8,343 nucleotides of DNA from the NCBI GenBank assembly GCA_902478715.1, contig CABSMC010000097.1, positions 1-8,343 of the forward strand. The letters are read 5' to 3'. The notes under the pieces were generated by a model that was not told the DNA's origin, searched no databases, and saw only the letters and a list, made by a program, of their open reading frames with translations. The stretch's first letter is position 1. The number at the start of each line of letters is the position of its first letter. The stretch comes from an uncultured Adlercreutzia sp. (GTDB lineage: Bacteria; Actinomycetota; Coriobacteriia; Coriobacteriales; Eggerthellaceae). Shown here one piece after another: positions 1 to 4,964 of the stretch. A program made the position numbers and the translations under genes.

Positions 1-387
1 GATGGCGCGGGCGAGCGTGCCCGCCGCCGGCCGCACGCGCCCGTCCAGCGAGAGCTCGCCCACGTAGAGCGCGTCCCGCGCCCAGGCCGGATCGATCTGC
101 CCCGTGGCCGCCAGAATGCCCAAGGCTATGGGAAGGTCGAACCCCGACCCCGTCTTGCGCAGATGGCTCGGCGCCAGGTTCACGACGATCTTCTCCCCCG
201 GCATGGAGAACCCCGCTGCCCGCAGCGCGGCGCGCACCCGCTCCCGCGCCTCCTGGATGGCCGCATCCGGCATGCCCACGATGGCCATGCCCGGCAGGCC
301 GCCGGAAACGACCACCTCGACCCGCACCGGCACCACTTCCACACCGCGAACCGTCGCCCCCATGACGGCGCATTGACCCCGCGCCAC
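1..387 (-). CDS. comM: ComM/YifB-family Mg-chelatase-like AAA+ ATPase, N-terminal part (runs off left edge)
   Basis: ComM is a hexameric AAA+ helicase that promotes branch migration during natural transformation and recombination in bacteria where it has been studied. Only the first 129 residues are here. They form the family's N-terminal domain, with GLPGMAIVGMPDAAIQEARE (30-49), NLAPSHLRKTGSGFDLPIAL (70-89) and GELSLDGRVRP (110-120). The Walker A ATPase core lies beyond the left edge. I prefer the GTG at 385-387, three bases after the yraN stop. It gives about 14 residues before the conserved G-V-E, close to known family members, whereas the in-frame ATG at 361-363 gives only six. Neither start has a strong Shine-Dalgarno, so coupling to yraN translation is likely. 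The order rplS-rnhB-yraN-comM is widespread and supports the call. The exact start is uncertain; the family is not. Confidence 0.88.
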   Translation of the reverse strand, partial: MARGQCAVMGATVRGVEVVPVRVEVVVSGGLPGMAIVGMPDAAIQEARERVRAALRAAGFSMPGEKIVVNLAPSHLRKTGSGFDLPIALGILAATGQIDPAWARDALYVGELSLDGRVRPAAGTLARAI

Positions 388-390
388 GGC

Positions 391-891
391 TCAACCCGCC
401 GAATAGGCGCCCAGATGGTGCCGGATGAAGGCGCGGTCGTCGGAGAGCACGATAATGGCCACCACATCGAAGCGCACCACGGCCTCGCCGAAGAAATGGT
501 CTTGGATGTAGGCGAGGGCGATGCGCTCGTACTTCTCGCGCTTGGCCCGGGTGACCGCCTCGCTGGGCAGCCCCTTGTCGGCGTTGCGGCGCGTCTTCAC
601 CTCGACGAACACGAGCGCCTCGTCGTTGACGGCGATGATATCGGCCTCCCCGGCGAAACAGGTCCAGTTGCGCTCGAGAATGGTGTAGCCGTTGCGCTGG
701 AGGAACCGCGCGGCCGCCTCCTCGCCCCGCGCCCCCAGCGCCTGGTTGCGGCGTCCCTGGGCGTTCGGATCGGCAGGCCGCCGCTTCCTCGATCCCTCTT
801 TCGCCTTGCGTTTGGACGCCGACGCGGACTTGGGCTTCTTCTCCTTAATCGCGGGACGCTCCAACACGCCCGCCTCACTGCTCGCAGCCAT
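391..891 (-). CDS. yraN: YraN / UPF0102 family endonuclease-fold protein
   Basis: This 166-residue protein belongs to UPF0102, a restriction-endonuclease-like fold of unproven function, commonly found beside rnhB and comM and assumed to act in DNA repair or recombination. The conserved core runs from about residue 50: GARGEEAAARFL (53-64), N75, GEADII (81-86, with D84), FVEVKTRR (95-102, with E97 and K99) and RFDVVAI (140-146). The D84, E97 and K99 arrangement matches a nuclease D-(x)n-ExK site. Residues 1-50 are a Lys/Arg/Ala-rich, probably disordered extension absent from short family members. The ATG at 889-891 is chosen because AAAGGAG lies 8 bases upstream. An in-frame ATG at 988-990 would add 33 residues unlike the family and would put the ribosome site inside the gene. 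The comM reading frame follows in the same frame with almost no gap. Confidence 0.9.
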   Translation of the reverse strand: MAASSEAGVLERPAIKEKKPKSASASKRKAKEGSRKRRPADPNAQGRRNQALGARGEEAAARFLQRNGYTILERNWTCFAGEADIIAVNDEALVFVEVKTRRNADKGLPSEAVTRAKREKYERIALAYIQDHFFGEAVVRFDVVAIIVLSDDRAFIRHHLGAYSAG

Positions 892-927
892 AAGGTGCGC
901 TCCTTTCCTCTCGATGGAGCACACCTT
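892..927 (-). promoter_or_regulatory. 12-bp hairpin enclosing the yraN ribosome-binding site
   Basis: In the minus-strand mRNA, AAGGTGTGCTCC (from 916-927) pairs with GGAGCGCACCTT (from 892-903) along all 12 positions, 11 Watson-Crick and one U·G. The loop is 12 bases (904-915). The 3' arm contains GGAG of the yraN Shine-Dalgarno, and the stem's last base abuts the ATG. No U-tract follows, so it is not a terminator. It would hide the ribosome site when folded, which suggests translational control or coupling to ribosomes arriving from rnhB. As DNA it could instead be a repressor operator. The pairing is seen directly; the function is inferred. Confidence 0.6.
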
Positions 928-983
928 AGTCGAGCACGACCGTAAAAATGACGCGGGAATGTCTCGTTTCGTTCCTCGCGCCA

Positions 984-1033
984 ACCGCACTGGTGTCGCA
1001 ACAGCGTCGCACTAGCGTCGCATCGACGTCGCA
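984..1033. repeat. Short 11-bp-period tandem repeat (GTCGCA x4)
   Basis: The hexamer GTCGCA occurs at 995, 1006, 1017 and 1028, exactly 11 bp apart, and a degenerate fifth copy (ACCGCA) is at 984. In the two middle gaps the unit extends toward GTCGCAnnAGC. The array lies between the rnhB stop and the yraN hairpin, so it is non-coding and transcribed as TGCGAC units in the rnhB 3' region. The spacing is close to one helical turn, so all copies would face the same side of DNA. Either a multi-site protein-binding region or a relic of slippage fits. Confidence 0.6.
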
Positions 1034-1039
1034 AAATCC

Positions 1040-1831
1040 CTAGAACAGGCTCTCCTGGGCGGCGAAGGAGCAGAAGCTGCGGCGGTGGATGGGGCAAAGC
1101 CCCCGCTCGCGGATGGCGGCCATATGGCCCTCGGAACCGTACCCCTTGTTCGACTCGAAGCCGTAGCCCGGATACTGCTCGGCATAGGCCTCCATCACGT
1201 GATCGCGGGCGACTTTGGCGACGAGCGACGCGGCGGCAATGGAGGCGCACTTTCCATCTCCCTTGACGACGTTCACCTCGCGCTCGTCGAGGTGGAGCGG
1301 ATTGCCGTCCAAAAGCACCAAGTCGGGCACGATGCCCCGCGCCTCCACCTCGGCGATGGCCGCGCGAAACGCCGAGCGCAAAGCCGCCGTCATGCCCGCC
1401 CGGTCGATCTCGGCCGGTTCCACGTACTGCACCGTCCACGCGCGGGCGCGCCGGCGGATCTCTTCGGCGACGGCCTCGCGATCCTCGGGTCTTACCTGCT
1501 TGGAATCGTTGAGCCCGGCGATGGGGTCTTCCGGATCCAGCACCACGCCTCCCACGGCGAGAGGCCCCGCCAGCGGCCCTCGTCCGACCTCGTCCAACCC
1601 GATGATCACCGACCCTCCCCGTTCCTCGGCCAGCGCTCGCTCGAAGGAGTACATGCCTCGAAGCCGCGCCGCCTCGGCCGCCTCGGCCTCAAGGCGCCGC
1701 CGCGCCACCTCCACGGCCTGGCGCACGCCCTTGCGCGTATCGGCCACAAGCGACCGCTCCAGCACGGCGAACGCGGCCGCATCGGCCTCCTGCAGCTTGC
1801 GGCGAATCTCGGGGACGGTGAGGTCGATCAC
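1040..1831 (-). CDS. rnhB: Ribonuclease HII
   Basis: RNase HII cuts RNA in RNA-DNA hybrids and removes single misincorporated ribonucleotides in the cytoplasm. The 263-residue protein has the complete catalytic set: GLDEVGRGPLAGP (78-90, with D80 and E81), DSK (109-111), LLDG (173-176, D175) and KGD (190-192, D192). These are followed by SIAAASLVAKVARD (197-210) and the C-terminal YGFESNKGYG...HRRSF. Residues 1-70 form the extra N-terminal domain seen in Bacillus-type RNase HII, with an Ala/Glu/Arg-rich helix at 38-58. The start is GTG at 1829-1831, with GAGGAG six bases upstream. The gene begins 31 bases after the T-tract of the rplS terminator, so expression needs read-through or a promoter within rplS or the short gap. 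Confidence 0.96.
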   Translation of the reverse strand: MIDLTVPEIRRKLQEADAAAFAVLERSLVADTRKGVRQAVEVARRRLEAEAAEAARLRGMYSFERALAEERGGSVIIGLDEVGRGPLAGPLAVGGVVLDPEDPIAGLNDSKQVRPEDREAVAEEIRRRARAWTVQYVEPAEIDRAGMTAALRSAFRAAIAEVEARGIVPDLVLLDGNPLHLDEREVNVVKGDGKCASIAAASLVAKVARDHVMEAYAEQYPGYGFESNKGYGSEGHMAAIRERGLCPIHRRSFCSFAAQESLF

Positions 1832-1862
1832 CGATGGCTCCTCTCAAACGGCGGCGAGTACG

Positions 1863-1886
1863 AAAAAGGGCCCCCGAAGGAGCCCT
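1863..1886 (-). terminator. Rho-independent terminator of rplS (UUCG tetraloop)
   Basis: Read on the minus strand, AGGGCTCC pairs with GGGGCCCT (eight pairs, one G·U). The loop is UUCG closed by a C-G pair, the extra-stable tetraloop arrangement, and five T's follow at 1863-1867. It begins 22 bases after the rplS stop and ends 31 bases before the rnhB start. It should therefore set a high rplS to low rnhB ratio. Confidence 0.88.
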
Positions 1887-1907
1887 CTTGAATACGAATG
1901 GTAAGGC

Positions 1908-2255
1908 TTATCGGAACGCCTTCTCCTTGATCTTGGCGGCCTTGCCCACCTTGTTGCGCAGGTAGTACAGCTTGGCACGGCGCACATCGCCCTTGCGGGT
2001 GACCTCGATCTTCTCGATCTTCGGGGAATGCACGGGGAAGGTGCGCTCCACGCCGATGGAGAAGCTGATCTTGCGCACGGTGAAGGTCTCGCGGACCGAC
2101 TCGCCCTGACGGCGGATGACGTCGCCCTGGAACACCTGGATACGCTCGCGGTTGCCCTCGGTGATGCGATAGTGAACCTTCACGTTGTCGCCCACGTGGA
2201 ACTCGGGGAGGTCCTGCTTGATCTGCTGCTGCTCAATAGCGCGAATGATATCCAT
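1908..2255 (-). CDS. rplS: 50S ribosomal protein L19
   Basis: L19 sits at the interface of the 30S and 50S subunits. The 115-residue length is normal for the family. The sequence is clearly L19 end to end: F-H-V-G-D-N-V-K-V-H-Y (19-29), then RERIQVFQGDVIRRQG and a strongly conserved stretch through SFSIGVERTFPVHSPKIEKIEV, ending in RRAKLYYLRNKVGKAAKIKE. The ATG at 2253-2255 has AGGAAAAGG just upstream. The gene has its own predicted promoter (2320-2348) and terminator (1863-1886), so it is a mainly monocistronic unit at the head of the rnhB-yraN-comM block. No trmD or rimM lies upstream, unlike the order in many other bacteria. Confidence 0.98.
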   Translation of the reverse strand: MDIIRAIEQQQIKQDLPEFHVGDNVKVHYRITEGNRERIQVFQGDVIRRQGESVRETFTVRKISFSIGVERTFPVHSPKIEKIEVTRKGDVRRAKLYYLRNKVGKAAKIKEKAFR

Positions 2256-2319
2256 TGCCTTTTCCTACTCTATACTTCTAAATGGTCTTGCATCATTTCT
2301 CGTTTGGACGCGATTTGAC

Positions 2320-2348
2320 AGTATATCGCCCCTATACCCTCGGCGCAA
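2320..2348 (-). promoter_or_regulatory. Predicted sigma70-type promoter of rplS
   Basis: On the minus strand TTGCGC (2343-2348) is followed after exactly 17 bases by TATACT (2320-2325). The -10 box matches the consensus at five of six positions and the -35 box at three. Transcription would start near 2313, giving a leader of roughly 58 bases before the L19 start. The region is visibly more AT-rich than its surroundings. Confidence 0.55.
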
Positions 2349-2420
2349 GGGAAATTATCGCGCCTTTCTGGGAAAGTCCACGAACGGCACACGGAAGCTC
2401 GAAGCGGCGCGACAAAGGAG

Positions 2421-3356
2421 CTACTTCTCCTCTTCCTCCACGATGACGAACTCGTCGGCGCCTTCCGTCTCCTGGGCCACGAGCATCTGCTCGAACATGG
2501 ACGCCGTGGCCGAAAAATCGCTCGGCAGCACCACCGTGGACTGACGGCCGTTGCGGGCGAACTCGCTCATCATGTCGGTCCACTGGGTGAAGATGAACAG
2601 CTGGTTTGCCTCGGCCGCCGACACGCCGGAGCTCTTGATGACCGCGAGCGACTCCGAGATGCCGTCGGCGATGGCCTTGCGCTGGGCCGCGATGCCCCGG
2701 CCCGCCTGCTCCATGGCCTCGGCACGGGCGCGGGCCTCGGTGACCACTTTGATGCGCTCTGCCTCGGCCAGCGACTGGGCGGCCTCCTTCTCGCGCTGTG
2801 CGGAGTTGATGCGGTTCATGGACTGCTCCACGTCGGCGGGCAGATCGATGGAGGTGATGAGCGTGCTCACCACGTCGTAGCCGTAGGCCACCATGAGGCC
2901 GGAAACGGTCTGGTTCACATCCGACGCGATGGCGTCCTTCTTGTCGAACACCTCATCGAGGGTGTACTGCGGCACGCTTGAGCGCAGGGCGTCGATGAGG
3001 TAGGAGCGCATCTGGGCCGTGGGGTTGGCCAGCATGTAGTAGCTGCGCCACACGCCCGAGGGCTGACCGTTCGCCGCCGGCTGGGCGCTCACGCGGTACT
3101 GGGCGGCGATGGCCATGGTCACCGTCACGTTGTCGCGGGTCTTCGCATCGATCCCGAACTGCTCCTGGCGCGTGCGCATGTCCACCTTGGCGGCGATGGT
3201 CTCGAAGAACGGGATCTTAATGTTCAGGCCCGCGCCCACGGTGCGGTTGAACTTGCCCAGCCGCTCGATGATGTAGACGTTCTGCTGCGGAACGATGAAC
3301 AGCGCCTGGGGCAGGAGCAGCACCAAGAGAACGATGATGATAGCAAGTCCGATCAT
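2421..3356 (-). CDS. SPFH/band-7 domain membrane protein (stomatin/prohibitin superfamily)
   Basis: SPFH proteins oligomerise into membrane scaffolds linked to lipid microdomains and protease regulation; the role of this one is unknown. The 311-residue protein opens with a hydrophobic segment (about 3-22), which likely anchors it with the rest on one side of the membrane. The SPFH domain (about 23-190) contains QQNVYIIERLGKFNRTVGAG, the TRDNVTVTMAIAAQYRV motif (73-89) and LDEVFDKKDAIASDV (133-147). A charged, coiled-coil-like helix follows (177-230) with GRGIAAQRKAI at its end, and the C-terminus is very acidic. These motifs resemble the HIR/stomatin-like subgroup more than flotillin. The usual NfeD partner is not adjacent: rplS lies downstream and a divergent gene upstream. 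The start has AAAGGAA five to six bases away. No convincing terminator follows. Confidence 0.9.
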   Translation of the reverse strand: MIGLAIIIVLLVLLLPQALFIVPQQNVYIIERLGKFNRTVGAGLNIKIPFFETIAAKVDMRTRQEQFGIDAKTRDNVTVTMAIAAQYRVSAQPAANGQPSGVWRSYYMLANPTAQMRSYLIDALRSSVPQYTLDEVFDKKDAIASDVNQTVSGLMVAYGYDVVSTLITSIDLPADVEQSMNRINSAQREKEAAQSLAEAERIKVVTEARARAEAMEQAGRGIAAQRKAIADGISESLAVIKSSGVSAAEANQLFIFTQWTDMMSEFARNGRQSTVVLPSDFSATASMFEQMLVAQETEGADEFVIVEEEEK

Positions 3357-3379
3357 GGGATTCCTTTCGTCGAGGGGGC

Positions 3380-3408
3380 CAGGCGATGGATTGGCAACGC
3401 CTCGCCTG
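3380..3408 (-). promoter_or_regulatory. Inverted repeat in the leader of the SPFH gene
   Basis: CAGGCGA (3380-3386) and TCGCCTG (3402-3408) are perfect seven-base complements separated by 15 bases. The pair lies in the 110-base divergent gap, upstream of the SPFH gene's ribosome site and upstream of the plus-strand -10 box. It could be an mRNA hairpin or an operator shared by both genes. Seven-base pairs arise fairly often in GC-rich DNA, so support is modest. Confidence 0.3.
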
Positions 3409-3426
3409 ATTCGCCTCCCATAGTAC

Positions 3427-3432
3427 TACAAT
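3427..3432 (+). promoter_or_regulatory. Candidate -10 box for the hydrolase-NUDIX gene
   Basis: TACAAT matches five of six positions of the sigma70 -10 consensus and lies 35 bases before the GTG start, in an AT-rich patch of the divergent gap. No good -35 hexamer is present at 16-18 bases, so activity might need an activator. The call rests on the -10 box and its position only. Confidence 0.35.
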
Positions 3433-3466
3433 GGAGCGAACCTACCGCGAAGTTTAAGGAGTTGCC

Positions 3467-4774
3467 GTGATAGAACCAGCCCGCGCCGCCTTCCTGCTCA
3501 TCGATATGCAGAACGGATTCATCGACGGCGCCTCGCCCCTGTGCATCGCCGGTGCCGCCGCCACCGTTCCCGCCTGCGCCCATGCCCTGGCCGCCGCCCG
3601 CGAGCACGGCCTCGCCGTCTTCCACGTGCGCCGCGCCTACGCCGCCGACGGAAGCAATGTGGAGGCCGTCCGCTGGGAAGCGTGGGCAGAAGGGGGCCGG
3701 CCGCTTTCCAGCGCCGATCCGATGAGCCTTGCGTGCCCGTCTGAGCTGGCGCCGGCCCCTGGCGAGCCCGTCGTCGTGAAGCCGAGCTGGTCGGCCTTCT
3801 TCGGCACCGATCTGGACGCCCTGCTGCGCGCACGGGGCATCGGCACCATCGTGCTCGCCGGCACCACCACGCCCAACTGCGTGCGCTCGACGGCTTACGA
3901 CGGTCTCGCGCTCGGCTTCAACGTGGCCGTCCTGCGAGATGCCACCTCCTCGCGCAGCCCCGAAGCACAGGAGGCGAATCTGGCGGACATGGAGGCCGTG
4001 GGCATCCAGCTTATCCACACCGACGACTTCGCGGCCAACGGGCTTCTGCACGTCCGCGACACCGAGGCCGAGGTGGCCCGGGCCGTGGCCCTGGAGCTGG
4101 AGGCGAAGGCGCGGAACACGGAAACGGACGCGGCAGCGGATACGGCGGCCGCAAATGACTCGGGGGCTCCCTTGCCCCCCACCCCGACGCTCGAGTCCAT
4201 CGAGACCGTCTCTACCGGCTGGATCAACAAGTACCACCTGCACTACACGCTGCCCGACGGACGCCCCTACACCTACGAGGGCGTCTCCCGCAAGGGGCCC
4301 GAGCGCTACGAGGCCGCTTTGGAGGCCTTAGGGAATACCGGTGCGCCCACCCCCGACGCCGTCTGCATCGTGCCCCTTCTGCCCGACGGCTCGGTGCTGC
4401 TGGAGCGCGAGTTCCGCTATCCGCTGAACAGCTGGTGCGTATCGCTGCCCGCCGGCCTCATCGACGCCGGCGAGTCTTTGGAAGAGGCCGTCGCTCGCGA
4501 GCTTTCCGAGGAGACCGGCTACCGGCTGCGCGACGACATCGCCCCGGCGGTGCGTCCGCTGCCCCAGCCCGGCTTCTCGTCCACGGGCCTTACCGAAGAG
4601 AACGTCCAGGTGGTCTTCGCCCAGGTGGAGGCCGCCGGAGAAGCGCGCCCCGACAGCGCCGAGCTCATCGAGCCCTTCATCGTGGCCCGCGCCGACCTGC
4701 GCGCCTTCCTGGACGCCAACCAGCTCCCCATCGGCACCCGCTGCCAGCTCATCCTGGAGTTGCTGGCGCTCTAG
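3467..4774 (+). CDS. Fusion of an isochorismatase-family cysteine hydrolase and a NUDIX hydrolase
   Basis: Residues 1-195 are an isochorismatase-like hydrolase with the full catalytic triad: D13 (LIDMQN), K105 (VVVKPSWSAFFGTDLD) and C138 (AGTTTPNCVRSTAYD). The D-x-H...H metal site of nicotinamidases is not seen, so the substrate is open. Residues 196-245 form an Ala/Glu-rich helix and a Thr/Pro/Ala linker. Residues 246-435 are a NUDIX domain with a perfect box, G330-x5-E336-x7-R344-E-L-x-E-E-x-G-Y352, and YPLNSWCVSLPAG just before it, as in ADP-ribose pyrophosphatases. That domain probably cleaves a nucleoside diphosphate-X such as ADP-ribose. The GTG start has TTAAGGAG five bases upstream, which no other candidate matches. 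The gene stands alone, divergent from the SPFH gene and convergent with hcp. Cytosolic; no signal peptide. The reading frame is continuous, with no sign of sequence error. Confidence 0.93.
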   Translation: MIEPARAAFLLIDMQNGFIDGASPLCIAGAAATVPACAHALAAAREHGLAVFHVRRAYAADGSNVEAVRWEAWAEGGRPLSSADPMSLACPSELAPAPGEPVVVKPSWSAFFGTDLDALLRARGIGTIVLAGTTTPNCVRSTAYDGLALGFNVAVLRDATSSRSPEAQEANLADMEAVGIQLIHTDDFAANGLLHVRDTEAEVARAVALELEAKARNTETDAAADTAAANDSGAPLPPTPTLESIETVSTGWINKYHLHYTLPDGRPYTYEGVSRKGPERYEAALEALGNTGAPTPDAVCIVPLLPDGSVLLEREFRYPLNSWCVSLPAGLIDAGESLEEAVARELSEETGYRLRDDIAPAVRPLPQPGFSSTGLTEENVQVVFAQVEAAGEARPDSAELIEPFIVARADLRAFLDANQLPIGTRCQLILELLAL

Positions 4775-4802
4775 CATAGCCGGAACCCCCACGTCCTCCT
4801 CT

Positions 4803-4827
4803 CTCGGTAAGTACCGAGTGGCACCAC
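4803..4827. repeat. Two abutting palindromes downstream of the NUDIX fusion gene
   Basis: CTCGGTA-AG-TACCGAG (4803-4818) is a perfect 7-bp palindrome with a two-base centre. It shares its last G with GTGG-CA-CCAC (4818-4827). They lie 28 bases after the fusion gene's stop and before the hcp terminator. No T-tract follows on the plus strand, so this is not a standard terminator. The first could fold as a 6-bp stem with an AAGT loop, or act as a dimeric protein site. The rest of gap 4775-4964 shows only the hcp terminator. Confidence 0.4.
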
Positions 4828-4867
4828 AAAATGGCGGCCGACTCTTCGTGAACCATGGAAGGCAACG

Positions 4868-4900
4868 AAAAAGGCGACGACCTCCGTCGGTCGCCGCCTT
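4868..4900 (-). terminator. Rho-independent terminator of hcp
   Basis: On the minus strand AAGGCGGCGACC pairs with GGTCGTCGCCTT over 12 positions (one G·U) around a six-base loop (4883-4888). A run of T's at 4868-4872 follows. It starts about 65 bases after the hcp stop codon. On the plus strand the same stem carries an A·C mismatch and is followed by CCGTTT, so it is at best a weak terminator for the convergent NUDIX gene. Confidence 0.85.
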
Positions 4901-4964
4901 CCGTTTGCCTCGCATCGCATCGCGCTCGCGCGATCTCTCGGGGCTCCTCGTTCTGTGCTCGGCG

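Noticed and set aside
163..945. Plus-strand 260-residue frame across comM and yraN
   Set aside because: It overlaps two recognised genes in antisense, and its composition is typical of a mirror frame.
892..990. Longer yraN form starting at 988-990
   Set aside because: The extra residues do not resemble the family, and the best ribosome site lies downstream of that start.
1085..1904. Plus-strand open frames of 268 and 229 residues over rnhB
   Set aside because: Both are antisense to rnhB and have no motif or ribosome site; the minus-strand gene explains the region completely.
3353..4243. 296-residue minus-strand open frame opposite the hydrolase-NUDIX gene
   Set aside because: Gly/Arg/His-rich shadow; the plus-strand protein has full catalytic motifs in two domains.
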